Notes: generated by a model from the sequence alone, not told the origin. Counted from the stretch's first letter, positions 44,878-53,979 are shown. The stretch: DNA of 64,000 nucleotides from Tsuneonella deserti (GCF_014644315.1 NZ_BMKL01000001.1:1003001-1067000), one strand, 5' to 3'. Numbers and translations: made by a program.

Positions 44878-45591
44878 CGCATCCTTAAGCTCCAGCGCAT
44901 CGCCCATCGCGGCAGACGAAGCCGTATTGTCGAAGATGCACCACGCCGCGCTCCCGGTCCTTGCTGCTTCGTCAATGGTGGACGCATATGCCGCGATGCG
45001 ATCGTGGTAGCTCGAACGGTACATCACCGGCGATCCGTGCAGCCGCCAGTAGGCGAGGCCGCTCCAGCCGCCGGGTTCCCCCGCGCCCGGATGGCGTGCG
45101 GGATCGGCTGCGACGCGCGCGACGCGCAGACCTGCCAGCAGGGCATCTGCCTCGTCGGTAAACCAGCTCTGATGGCGCGGCTCGCACGCGATCGCCGCAT
45201 GACTGCGCACTGCCAGATCGGTGAAGAATGCGCGCGCGACCTGTGGATCGAGCGCCAGTTTCGGGGGCAACTGAACGAGCAGCACCGCCAGTTTTTCGCC
45301 CAGAGCCCCCACCTCGGCAAGAAAGGTGGCCAACGCTTCCTCATGGTCCGCCAGCTTGAGCTCGTGGGTGATCCGCTTGGGCACTTTGACCGAGAAGTGG
45401 AAGCCCGCCGGCACGCTGTCGCGCCACCGCTCCCAGGTCGAAACACGATGCGGGCGGTGGAAGGAACTGTTGATTTCTACCGCGTCAAACACGGCCGAGT
45501 AGCGTTCCAGGCTGCTGCCCACCGGGGGGAAGCGGTCCGCAGCCTCGCGCCCGATGCTCCATCCTGCGGTGCCGATGCGGGTCGATCCCAT
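44866..45591 (-). CDS. DUF72 family protein (second of two)
   Basis: 241 residues from the ATG at 45591. The family markers are RIGTAGWSIGREAADRFP, VEINSSFHRPHRVSTWERWRD, FHFSVKVPKRITHELKL, VQLPPKLAL, CEPRHQSWFTDEA and CIFDNTASSAAMGDALEL. It is shorter and diverged from the DUF72 protein at 19493-20269. It lies between imuB and the radical SAM gene, with its 5' end 56 bp from a LexA box it could share. The TIM-barrel fold and lack of known reaction make it a candidate uncharacterised DNA-damage factor. Confidence 0.85.
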   Translation of the reverse strand: MGSTRIGTAGWSIGREAADRFPPVGSSLERYSAVFDAVEINSSFHRPHRVSTWERWRDSVPAGFHFSVKVPKRITHELKLADHEEALATFLAEVGALGEKLAVLLVQLPPKLALDPQVARAFFTDLAVRSHAAIACEPRHQSWFTDEADALLAGLRVARVAADPARHPGAGEPGGWSGLAYWRLHGSPVMYRSSYHDRIAAYASTIDEAARTGSAAWCIFDNTASSAAMGDALELKDASGA

Positions 45592-45646
45592 ATGCGGCCA
45601 AATGCCCGACCCGTGCTGCGGTTGCCTCTTGGCGAATCTGTTGAAG

Positions 45647-45661
45647 GAACATATGTAGAAC
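45647..45661 (+). promoter_or_regulatory. LexA (SOS) box upstream of the radical SAM - UdgX - dnaE2 unit
   Basis: GAACATATGTAGAAC, an exact GAAC-N7-GAAC match, sharing GAACAT with the imuA box. It lies between the divergent DUF72 gene and the radical SAM gene, two bases before an in-frame ATG at 45664. It predicts LexA control of the three genes to its right and possibly of DUF72. Confidence 0.88.
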
Positions 45662-45678
45662 GAATGGGCCCGCAAACG

Positions 45679-46908
45679 ATGATCGAAAAGCTCGGAATTC
45701 TCGCCGACGCGGCGAAGTACGATGCTTCCTGCGCCTCTTCGGGCACCACGAAACGCAATTCGAGTGGAGGCAAGGGCATCGGCTCGACCGAGGGGATGGG
45801 CATCTGCCATGCCTACGCGCCCGATGGCCGGTGTATCTCGCTGCTCAAGATCCTGCTGACCAATCACTGCGTGTTCGATTGCCATTATTGCATCAACCGC
45901 AAGAGCTCGAACGTGCGTCGGGCGCGGTTCACGCCGCAGGAAGTGGTGGACCTGACCCTGAGTTTCTACCGGCGCAATTACATCGAAGGGCTGTTTCTTT
46001 CCTCTGGCATCGTGAAGTCCTCCAATCACACGATGGAGCAACTCGTCGAAGTCGCGCGGATGCTGCGCGAGGAGCACGATTTCCGCGGCTACATTCACCT
46101 GAAGACCATTCCCGAGGCCGACCCGGAACTGGTCCACCAGGCGGGGCTTTATGCCGACCGGGTTTCCATCAACGTCGAGCTGCCCACCGATGCCGGGCTC
46201 GTCCGCCTCGCGCCAGACAAGAGCGCGCGCCAGATCGAAGGCGCGATGGGCAAGGTGAAGAGTGATATCGTCGAGGCGAAGGATGCGAAGAAGCGCTTCC
46301 AGCACGCACCGCGCTTTGCACCGGCCGGGCAATCGACCCAGATGATCGTCGGCGCCGATGCGGCGAGCGATGCCGACATTGTGGGCAAGGCCAGCCGGCT
46401 CTACGACAGCTTCGGGCTTCGCCGGGTCTATTACAGCGCATTCTCGCCAATCCCCGATGCGAGCGCGGTGCTGCCTTTGAAGCGCCCGCCGCTGATCCGC
46501 GAGCACCGGCTTTACCAGTCTGACTGGCTGATGCGGTTTTACGGTTACAAGCCGGCCGAGGTGATGCAGGCGACCGAGGCGGATGGAAACCTGCCGCTCG
46601 ACATCGATCCCAAGCTGGCCTGGGCGCTCAAGTTTCGCGAGCGATTTCCGGTCGATGTCAACCGCGCTCCGAAGGAAGCGTTACTGCGCGTCCCGGGGCT
46701 GGGGGTGCGGGCGGTGCAGCGGATCCTTGCCAGCCGTCGCCACCGGACGATGCGCCTCGACGATGTCGCCAAGCTGACGGTGTCGATCGCCAAGGTGCGG
46801 CCTTTCATCGTCGCTGCCGACTGGCGGCCCGTTCTGCTGACGGACCGGGCGGACCTGCGCGCGCTGCTTGCTCCCAGGCAGGAGCAGCTCGAGCTGTTTG
46901 CGGCATGA
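45679..46908 (+). CDS. Putative DNA modification/repair radical SAM protein
   Basis: 409 residues from the ATG at 45679, where conserved sequence begins (IEKLGILADAAKYDASCASSG). The radical SAM cluster motif CxxxCxxC is HCVFDCHYC (Cys64, Cys68, Cys71). Additional cysteines (Cys18, Cys43, Cys52) may bind another cluster. The C-terminus has a helix-hairpin-helix DNA-binding motif, VPGLGVRAVQRILASRR. This is the TIGR03916 family, always named for DNA repair by context, with unknown chemistry. A start at 45664 abuts the LexA box. Overlaps UdgX by four bases. Confidence 0.88.
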   Translation: MIEKLGILADAAKYDASCASSGTTKRNSSGGKGIGSTEGMGICHAYAPDGRCISLLKILLTNHCVFDCHYCINRKSSNVRRARFTPQEVVDLTLSFYRRNYIEGLFLSSGIVKSSNHTMEQLVEVARMLREEHDFRGYIHLKTIPEADPELVHQAGLYADRVSINVELPTDAGLVRLAPDKSARQIEGAMGKVKSDIVEAKDAKKRFQHAPRFAPAGQSTQMIVGADAASDADIVGKASRLYDSFGLRRVYYSAFSPIPDASAVLPLKRPPLIREHRLYQSDWLMRFYGYKPAEVMQATEADGNLPLDIDPKLAWALKFRERFPVDVNRAPKEALLRVPGLGVRAVQRILASRRHRTMRLDDVAKLTVSIAKVRPFIVAADWRPVLLTDRADLRALLAPRQEQLELFAA

Positions 46909-48344
46909 GCGCGCCATTCCGCGACATGCGCCTGGCGCATACTTTCAACGTCACTTTGCCCGAATCCGACGACTTCGATTTCTGGCGCGAGCGGGCGCGT
47001 GCGCTCGTCCAGTGCGAAGTCCCGCCCGACCGGATCGCATGGGTCGAACCCGGTAGCTCAGGTGATCTTTTTTCGCATGGCGATCGCCGCCTGCCGGTGC
47101 CCCCTGCTGATGCCCCACCGGTGCGCGCGAGCAAGGCGTTCGTCCAGCTGGCGAAATCGGCGATTTGCCATTCGGAACCCGAACGCTTCGCACTGCTCTA
47201 TCGTCTCCTGTGGCGGCTGCAGACGAATCCGCGACTCCTGGAGGATGGGGCGGATCCCGATGTGCGGCGGCTCGACGAACTCGCCCGCACGGTGCGGCGC
47301 GACATTCACAAGATGCGCGCCTTCGTGCGCTTCCGGCTGGTTGAGGGAGAGGCTCACGGCGAAGAGCATTACGTCGCGTGGTTCGAACCCGAACATCACA
47401 TCCTGCGCGCCAATGCGGGTTTTTTCACGCGGCGGTTCGCCAACATGAAATGGTCGATCCTTACGCCGAGAGGATCGCTTCACTGGGACGGCCAGGTTCT
47501 GGAGGAAGGACCTCCTGCCGATCGGTCCGACGCGCCGGCGGGGGATGCCGCCGAAGACCTGTGGCGCAAATATTATGCGTCCATCTTCAATCCCGCGCGT
47601 TTGAAGATCGGGGCCATGCTCAAGGAGATGCCCCGCAAGTATTGGAAGAACATGCCCGAGGCGGCGCTCATTCCCGAGCTGGTTGCCGGGGCGCAGGCGC
47701 GGGAGTCGCAGATGGTCGCCGCCGGCACGCTGGACATGGGTGAACGGCCCGAAACGCTCGCCGCCATCGACAAGGCGATCCACGCCTGCCGGATGTGCCC
47801 TATCGGTCTGCTCGATAACAATGCGGTGATGGGCGAAGGACCGCGCGATGCCGCGCTGATGATCGTGGGCGAACAACCAGGCGACCAGGAGGACGAGAGC
47901 GGTCGTCCGTTCGTCGGCCCGGCCGGACAATTGCTCGATCGCCACCTTGAACGTGCCGGGATCGATCGGCGCAGCGCTTACGTCACCAATGCGGTCAAGC
48001 ATTTCAAGTTCGTACAGCGTGGCAAGCGGCGATTGCATCAGTCGCCGACTGCCAAGGAGATCGATATCTGCCGCTGGTGGATGGAAGGCGAGCTGGCGAT
48101 CGTGCAGCCGAAGCTGGTCCTTGCGATGGGCGCCAGCGCGGCGCGCGGAATGCTCGGCAAGACAGTGAGCATTTCAAAAGCCCGCGGTGCCCCGATGCCG
48201 CTCGAAGATGGCAGCGAATTGTGGGTGACCGCCCACCCGTCCTACCTGCTGCGTCTCGATGGTCCGGCGCGCGAGGAACAGGCACGCCTGTTCGATGCCG
48301 ATCTGGCCGCGGTGAAGGAACGGCTCGAGGAACTCGCTGGGTGA
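46905..48344 (+). CDS. udgX: DUF4130 - UdgX fusion, uracil-DNA-binding protein
   Basis: 479 residues in two parts. Residues 1-260 are DUF4130 (TIGR03915), with FRLVEGEAHGEEHYVAWFEPEHHILRANAGFFTRRFANM. From about 290 on is a family 4-like uracil-DNA glycosylase with CRMCPIGLLDNNAVMGEGP, motif A GEQPGDQEDESGRPFVGPAG, YVTNAVKHFKF and motif B HPSYLLRL. It carries the UdgX loop KRRLH with His378; in Mycobacterium UdgX the matching KRRIH histidine bonds covalently to uracil in DNA. The two four-to-five-base junctions with rSAM and dnaE2 suggest one transcript. Confidence 0.92.
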   Translation: MSAPFRDMRLAHTFNVTLPESDDFDFWRERARALVQCEVPPDRIAWVEPGSSGDLFSHGDRRLPVPPADAPPVRASKAFVQLAKSAICHSEPERFALLYRLLWRLQTNPRLLEDGADPDVRRLDELARTVRRDIHKMRAFVRFRLVEGEAHGEEHYVAWFEPEHHILRANAGFFTRRFANMKWSILTPRGSLHWDGQVLEEGPPADRSDAPAGDAAEDLWRKYYASIFNPARLKIGAMLKEMPRKYWKNMPEAALIPELVAGAQARESQMVAAGTLDMGERPETLAAIDKAIHACRMCPIGLLDNNAVMGEGPRDAALMIVGEQPGDQEDESGRPFVGPAGQLLDRHLERAGIDRRSAYVTNAVKHFKFVQRGKRRLHQSPTAKEIDICRWWMEGELAIVQPKLVLAMGASAARGMLGKTVSISKARGAPMPLEDGSELWVTAHPSYLLRLDGPAREEQARLFDADLAAVKERLEELAG

Positions 48345-48348
48345 TCGC

Positions 48349-51300
48349 GTGCCGGAAAACGATCTCCTCATGCCGCGCCGGCGGATCGAGCTCGATCCCG
48401 ATGGCATAGCCCCACCGCCGCGCAGCCCTTTCGTCGAGCTCGGCCTCGTCAGCAACTTCAGCTTTCTGCGCGGTGCATCCGATGCGGTGGATCTCGTGCT
48501 TACCGCCCATGCGCTCGGCTATGATGCGATCGGCATCGCAGACGTGAACTCGATGGCGGGCGTGGTGCGCGTGCATACCGAGGCAAAAACGCTGAAGATG
48601 CGGCCGGTTATCGGCTGCAGGCTGGAAACGGTCGAAGGTCTCGCGTTCCTTGCCTATCCCGTGGACCGCGCCGCTTACGGTCGTCTGTGCAGGCTGATCA
48701 GCGCCGGGCGCATGCGCACGCTGGAGGGGGAGTGGCAGGGCAAGGGGGTATGCGAGATCGATCTCGCCATGCTCGCCTCGCATGCGGAGGGGGTGCAGCT
48801 TGTCCTGCTACCCCCCGATGACCTGGCGCGGACGTTCACCGTTCCGGCCTGGAACAGCAACGTGGTGGCTCTCGCCGGCGGAGCGGCGCAAGACAGTGTC
48901 ACCGGCGAGTTCCAGCACATTATCAGACACCTGGCTGCGGGCCTTCCAACGTTGCGCCATCTTGCCGCCAGCTATCTTCATACCGGCGACGATATCGCCC
49001 GGATCGACCGGCTCGACGCCATGGGGCGCGAGAACGGGATGATGCTGCTCGCCACCAACGACGTGCATTACCACGCGCCCGAGCGTCGTCCGTTGCAGGA
49101 TGTAATGGTGGCGATCCGGCACAAGACCACCGTGGATCAGGCGGGGCACCTGCTGTTCGGCAATGCCGAGCGGCACCTGAAATCGCCGCGCGAAATGCAG
49201 GTCCTGTTCGCCCGCTGGCCGCACGCCATCGTGGCGGCACGCGAAGTGGCCGATGCCTGCGCCTTCACCTTGGACGAACTCAAGTACGAATATCCGGAAG
49301 AGATCTATCCCGACGGCATGACGCCACAGGAGTACCTGTCGAGCGAGACGTGGAAAGGTGCGGAATGGCGCTATCCCAATGGTTTGCCCGACAGCGTTCG
49401 CAGTACGATCGAACGCGAGCTGGCTCTGATCGGCAAGCTCGACCTCGCGCGCTACTTCCTCACCATCAAGGACATCGTCGATTACGCCCGGCACGAGGTC
49501 CAGCCGCCCATTCTGTGCCAGGGGCGCGGTTCGGCGGCGAACTCGGCGGTCTGCTATTGCCTCGGCATCACCAACGTGGATCCCGCCAAGCACCAACTCC
49601 TGTTCGATCGCTTCATCTCCGAGGAACGGAAGGAGCCGCCTGACATCGACGTCGATTTCGAGCACGAGCGGCGCGAGGAGGTGATTCAGCACATCTATGC
49701 GAAATACGGTCGCGAGCGCGCGGGCCTATGCGCCACGGTGATCCACTACCGCCCCCGCATGGCGATCCGTGAGGTCGGAAAGGCTATGGGACTGTCCGAA
49801 GACGTCACCAGCGCGCTCGCGCGCACCGTGTGGGGCGGGTGGGGCAAGGAAATCGGCGAGCGCCATGTTGAGGAAACGGGCCTCGACGTGAGCGATCCGC
49901 ACCTGCGGCGCGTTCTCAAGCTGACCGAGCAAATGATTGGTATGCCACGGCATTTATCCCAGCACGTCGGCGGCTTCATCCTTACCGAGCGAGCGCTGAC
50001 CGAAACCGTGCCGATCGGTAACGGCGCAATGCCCGATCGCAGCTTCATCGAATGGGACAAGGACGACATCGAGGCGCTCGGCATCCTCAAGGTCGACGTG
50101 CTCGCGCTGGGCATGCTGACTTGCATCAGGAAGTGTCTCGATCTGCTTGAAGAAACGCATGGCCGCCGCCTGACGCTCGCCACCGTTCCGCGCGAGGATC
50201 CCGAAACGTACGCGATGCTGCGCAAGGGGGATTCGCTCGGCGTGTTCCAGGTCGAAAGCCGCGCGCAGATGAACATGCTGCCCCGTTTGCGGCCACGCGA
50301 GTTCTACGATCTGGTCATCCAGGTCGCGATCGTGCGCCCGGGTCCGATTCAGGGGGACATGGTCCACCCCTATCTCAAGCGGCGCCGAGGTGCCGAGCAG
50401 GTGGTGATCCCCGCGCCCGGTCCCGCGCACGGGCCGCCTGACGAGCTGTCGAGCATCCTCGAACGCACGCTGGGCGTGCCGATCTTTCAGGAACAGGCGA
50501 TGAAGATCGCCCTCGACGCGGCGAAGTTCTCGTCCGCCGAGGCCAACCGCCTGCGCAAGGCGATGGCGACCTTCCGCAGCCGCGGGATGGTGGACGAGTT
50601 GCAGGACATGATGGTCGAGCGGATGGTCCACCGCGGTTATGACCGCGAATTTGCCCAGCGCTGCTTCAACCAGATTCGCGGCTTCGGCGAATACGGCTTT
50701 CCCGAAAGTCACGCGGCGAGCTTCGCGCACCTCGTTTATGTCTCGAGCTGGCTCAAATGCCACTTCCCCGCCGCGTTCGCCTGCGCATTGCTCAACTCGC
50801 AACCGATGGGCTTCTACGCCCCCGCGCAGATCGTGCGTGATGCGGCCGAACACGGGGTTCGCGTGCTGCCGGTGGACGTCAACGACAGCGAGTGGGACTG
50901 CACGCTGGAGGGACTTGGCGCGGGAAGCGCCTCGGCAGAGGACAACGGCCGTCTCGACCGGCACATTGCGCTCCGGCTCGGTCTGCGACAGATCGACGGC
51001 TTGCCCGAACACGTGGCCGCCCGGCTGATCGCCGCCCGGGCGGAGCTTGGACCTTTTGCCGATGTCGCGAGCCTGCGTGACCGGGCGGGATTAAGCCCCG
51101 CCCATATCGAGCGCCTCGCCAGTGCCGATGCGTTCCAGTCGCTCCATCTGCCGCGCCGCCAGGCCCTGTGGGACGCACGCAGTCTCGTCGGCGGACCTGA
51201 CTTGCCGCTGTTCGCCTTTGCGCAATCACGGGATGAGGGCGCCGAAGTCCGGCCCACCGCCCTCCCGCGCATGCCGCTGTCGGAAGAAGTCGTCGCCGAT

Positions 51301-51906
51301 TACCAGACCACCCGCCTCAGCCTGAAAGCGCATCCGATGGCGTTCCTGCGCGCCAGCCTGGTCGAGCGGGGCTTCGTGCGCGCGGCAGATCTGCGATCGC
51401 GCAAGTTCCGCTCGATGGTCCAGGTTGCCGGCGTAGTGCTGATCCGCCAGCGGCCGGGCAGCGCCAAGGGCGTGTGCTTCATCACGCTGGAAGACGAGAC
51501 CGGGGTGATCAACCTGGTGGTCTGGCCGGACCTCAAGGACAAGCAGCGCAAGGTGGTTATGGGATCCCGCCTGATGGAGGTGCGCGGCCGTGTCGAATAC
51601 GACGATGAGGTGATCCACGTGATCGCCCACCACATGACCGATGCGACACACGAGCTTCACCGTCTGTCGGACGAGCTCATCAAGACCCCGATCGCGCGCG
51701 CCGACCACTGCAACAACCCGCTGCCCCCCGGGTTCGGTCCGACCGGTAACTTGCGCGATGGCAAGGATGACCCGCACCGGCCGGTCGAACCTTGGCAGCC
51801 TCCGGGGCCCAACAACCGCGAGTGCGGCTTTACTGGAGGCCACCCGCGCGATGTCCGCATCGTGCCAAAGCTCATGCCGTTGCCCCCGTCGCGGGATTTC
51901 CACTAG
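48349..51906 (+). CDS. dnaE2: Error-prone DNA polymerase DnaE2
   Basis: C-family polymerase of the ImuA/ImuB/DnaE2 mutasome. 1185 residues, rather long for the family. Order: a PHP domain (FVELGLVSNFSFLRGASDAVDLVLTAHALGYDAIGIADVNSMAGVVR), the palm with GRGSAANSAVCYCLGIT and the catalytic acidic PPDIDVDFEHERREEVIQHIY, the fingers, a helix-hairpin-helix region and a C-terminal OB fold (VQVAGVVLIRQRPGSAKGVCFITLEDETGVINLVVWPDL). The start is GTG at 48349, with an ATG alternative at 48370. It follows UdgX by four bases and is thus separated from imuAB by the repair genes. Confidence 0.94.
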   Translation: MPENDLLMPRRRIELDPDGIAPPPRSPFVELGLVSNFSFLRGASDAVDLVLTAHALGYDAIGIADVNSMAGVVRVHTEAKTLKMRPVIGCRLETVEGLAFLAYPVDRAAYGRLCRLISAGRMRTLEGEWQGKGVCEIDLAMLASHAEGVQLVLLPPDDLARTFTVPAWNSNVVALAGGAAQDSVTGEFQHIIRHLAAGLPTLRHLAASYLHTGDDIARIDRLDAMGRENGMMLLATNDVHYHAPERRPLQDVMVAIRHKTTVDQAGHLLFGNAERHLKSPREMQVLFARWPHAIVAAREVADACAFTLDELKYEYPEEIYPDGMTPQEYLSSETWKGAEWRYPNGLPDSVRSTIERELALIGKLDLARYFLTIKDIVDYARHEVQPPILCQGRGSAANSAVCYCLGITNVDPAKHQLLFDRFISEERKEPPDIDVDFEHERREEVIQHIYAKYGRERAGLCATVIHYRPRMAIREVGKAMGLSEDVTSALARTVWGGWGKEIGERHVEETGLDVSDPHLRRVLKLTEQMIGMPRHLSQHVGGFILTERALTETVPIGNGAMPDRSFIEWDKDDIEALGILKVDVLALGMLTCIRKCLDLLEETHGRRLTLATVPREDPETYAMLRKGDSLGVFQVESRAQMNMLPRLRPREFYDLVIQVAIVRPGPIQGDMVHPYLKRRRGAEQVVIPAPGPAHGPPDELSSILERTLGVPIFQEQAMKIALDAAKFSSAEANRLRKAMATFRSRGMVDELQDMMVERMVHRGYDREFAQRCFNQIRGFGEYGFPESHAASFAHLVYVSSWLKCHFPAAFACALLNSQPMGFYAPAQIVRDAAEHGVRVLPVDVNDSEWDCTLEGLGAGSASAEDNGRLDRHIALRLGLRQIDGLPEHVAARLIAARAELGPFADVASLRDRAGLSPAHIERLASADAFQSLHLPRRQALWDARSLVGGPDLPLFAFAQSRDEGAEVRPTALPRMPLSEEVVADYQTTRLSLKAHPMAFLRASLVERGFVRAADLRSRKFRSMVQVAGVVLIRQRPGSAKGVCFITLEDETGVINLVVWPDLKDKQRKVVMGSRLMEVRGRVEYDDEVIHVIAHHMTDATHELHRLSDELIKTPIARADHCNNPLPPGFGPTGNLRDGKDDPHRPVEPWQPPGPNNRECGFTGGHPRDVRIVPKLMPLPPSRDFH

Positions 51907-52107
51907 GCTCGTACCATTGCAGAACACCCAAGCGCGCTGAGGCGGCCCGGCGCGCCTGTAGCTCGACCAGAGCTATTGGACTTCCGTCCCGTCCGCCGGC
52001 CAGCGCCAATAGGCGCCGGATCCTTGCGCTGCTTGCGTGCGGCGCCGCGATGGGGCAACGGGCGCACCGCGCGCAGGCGCACAACAAGAACAAACGGAGT
52101 ATCGCTG

Positions 52108-52755
52108 GTGTTCGACTGGTTTCGCCGCCTGGTTCCGAGTTCCGCCGACTTCTTCGTTCTGTTCGAACGACACTCCAGGGCTACCGTCGCTGCCGGCGAG
52201 GCGCTGGCGCAGCTCGTTCGCGGAGAGGGGGACCGCATGGGCCTCGTCGCTACGATTCGTGACCGTGAGCACGATGCGGACGACATCATCCGCGAGGTGC
52301 TGACGGAAGTCCGCCAGACGTTCCTTACCCCATTCGATCGCGGTGCGATCACCGGGCTGATCGCGGCGATGGACGACGTGACGGACGAGATCCAGTCCTG
52401 CGCCTCGGCCATCGAGACTTACGATTTCGACGATTTCGCGCCGGATATGCGCGAGATGGCGGCCCACATCTGCCGGGCTCTTCACAAGATCGACGAGGCG
52501 CTGCCGCTGCTGCGCGACGTGCCGCGGAACGGGAAGCGACTGCACGAGCTGACCGGCGAGATCGTCACAGCAGAAGGCGAGGTCGATATCATTCATACCC
52601 GCGGGCTCAAGGCCAACTTCGCCGCCGCCATGAGCAGCGGCCAGACGGTGCCCTTCATCGTCAACCGGGAGATCTTCAAGCACCTGGAGAAGATCGCCGA
52701 CGCGTTCGAGGACGTCGCCAACCAGATCGACGGCATCGTCATCGATTACGCCTGA
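52108..52755 (+). CDS. DUF47 (PhoU-like) phosphate transport regulator
   Basis: 215 residues from the GTG at 52108 with CGGAG upstream. All-helical: FDWFRRLVPSSADFFVLFERHSRATVAAGEAL, a conserved DREHDADDIIREVL, TPFDRGAITGLIAAMDDVTDEI with metal-binding acidic residues, and FKHLEKIADAFEDVANQIDGI at the C-terminus. DUF47 proteins are usually encoded directly before PiT transporters and modulate their activity. It is 13 bp upstream of the PiT gene. Confidence 0.9.
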   Translation: MFDWFRRLVPSSADFFVLFERHSRATVAAGEALAQLVRGEGDRMGLVATIRDREHDADDIIREVLTEVRQTFLTPFDRGAITGLIAAMDDVTDEIQSCASAIETYDFDDFAPDMREMAAHICRALHKIDEALPLLRDVPRNGKRLHELTGEIVTAEGEVDIIHTRGLKANFAAAMSSGQTVPFIVNREIFKHLEKIADAFEDVANQIDGIVIDYA

Positions 52756-52768
52756 AGGGGCGCCGGAC

Positions 52769-53767
52769 ATGCACGAACTCGCCTTGCCGCTGCTCGTCGC
52801 GCTGATAGCTCTGGCGCTGGCGTTCGATTTCCTGAACGGGCTGCACGATGCGGCCAACTCGATCGCGACGGTGGTTTCGACCCAGCTCCTCTCGCCGCTG
52901 ATGGCCGTGCTCTTCGCCGCGGCGGGCAACTTCCTCGCTTACTGGATTGTCGGGCTGCACGTAGCCGAGACGGTGGGGAAGGGAATTGTCGACAAGGAAA
53001 TCGTTACTCCGGCAGTCGTGTTCGGCGCGCTGATCGGTGCAATGTTCTGGAACGTGGTCACCTGGATCAAGGGAATCCCTTCTTCGTCGAGCCATGCGCT
53101 GATCGGTGGGTTGCTGGGCGCCGGGATCGCAGCGAGCGGCTTTGGGGCAATACAGGCCGAAGGTACCATCAAGACGCTTGTGGCCATTTTCCTGTCACCG
53201 ATGCTCGGCTTCGTCATCGCGATGGCTTTGATGCTTCTGACGAGCGTGCTGTTCCAGCGTTCCACTCCGCGAAAGGCGAGCAACACGTTCAAGGTGCTGC
53301 ACCTGTTCTCTTCGGCTGCCTACTCGATCAGCCATGGCGGCAACGATGCTCAGAAGACGATGGGCATCATTGCCGTCCTGCTCTATTCGACAGGGCATCT
53401 TGGAGGTGAGTTCCACGTTCCCGAATGGGTCGTGCTGAGCTGCTATGCGGCGATTTCGCTCGGCACGCTTTCAGGGGGCTGGCGCATCATCCGCACGATG
53501 GGCACCGGACTCACCAAGCTCAACCACCATTCCGGGTTTTGCGCCTCCACGGCGGGTTCCATCGTGGTGTTCGGCGCCAGCGCGATGGGCATTCCTGTGT
53601 CGACGACTCATGCGATCACGGGAAGCGTTGTCGGCACCGGCGCGGCGCGACGTACTAGCGCCGTACGCTGGACCGTTGCGACGCGGGTGGTCACGGCGTG
53701 GTTCATCACCATTCCGGCAAGCGGCCTGGTCGGAGCGGCGTTTTACCTGCTCACGCGGCTGTTCTGA
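52769..53767 (+). CDS. pit: PiT-family low-affinity phosphate transporter
   Basis: 332 residues, ten or so transmembrane helices and the two inverted PiT signatures: DFLNGLHDAANSIATVVSTQ near the N-terminus and YSISHGGNDAQKTMGIIAVLL in the second half, plus SSSHALIGGLLGAG and STTHAITGSVVGTGAARR. Moves phosphate (as a metal-phosphate complex) with protons or sodium. Expressed with the DUF47 gene upstream. Confidence 0.94.
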   Translation: MHELALPLLVALIALALAFDFLNGLHDAANSIATVVSTQLLSPLMAVLFAAAGNFLAYWIVGLHVAETVGKGIVDKEIVTPAVVFGALIGAMFWNVVTWIKGIPSSSSHALIGGLLGAGIAASGFGAIQAEGTIKTLVAIFLSPMLGFVIAMALMLLTSVLFQRSTPRKASNTFKVLHLFSSAAYSISHGGNDAQKTMGIIAVLLYSTGHLGGEFHVPEWVVLSCYAAISLGTLSGGWRIIRTMGTGLTKLNHHSGFCASTAGSIVVFGASAMGIPVSTTHAITGSVVGTGAARRTSAVRWTVATRVVTAWFITIPASGLVGAAFYLLTRLF

Positions 53768-53802
53768 TCGCTCGAAGAAATCCCCTCCTACCGGAGGGAG
53801 GT

Positions 53803-53877
53803 TGGTGACCCCTACGGGAATCGAACCCGTGTTTCAGCCGTGAGAGGGCCGCGTCCTAACCGCTAGACGAAGGGGCC
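53803..53877 (-). tRNA. tRNA-Glu(CTC)
   Basis: 75 nt, CCA encoded. Acceptor GGCCCCT/AGGGGTC; anticodon stem CGGCC/GGCTG with loop CTCTCAC (anticodon CTC); T-arm ACGGG-TTCGATT-CCCGT. Differs from the next tRNA almost only in the anticodon base. Confidence 0.95.
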
Positions 53878-53904
53878 ATCCTGCTGGACGGCGCTGCTTT
53901 CCGA

Positions 53905-53979
53905 TGGTGACCCCTACGGGAATCGAACCCGTGTTTCAGCCGTGAAAGGGCCGCGTCCTAACCGCTAGACGAAGGGGCC
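53905..53979 (-). tRNA. tRNA-Glu(TTC)
   Basis: 75 nt, CCA encoded, upstream partner of tRNA-Glu(CTC) with a 27-bp spacer. The anticodon loop is CTTTCAC (anticodon TTC). The two genes are nearly identical, a tandem duplication with one anticodon change. Confidence 0.95.

Noticed and set aside
53803-53979. The two tRNA-Glu genes as attachment-site repeats of an island
   Set aside because: Both are complete tRNAs with different anticodons and only 27 bp between, so they are a simple tandem duplication.
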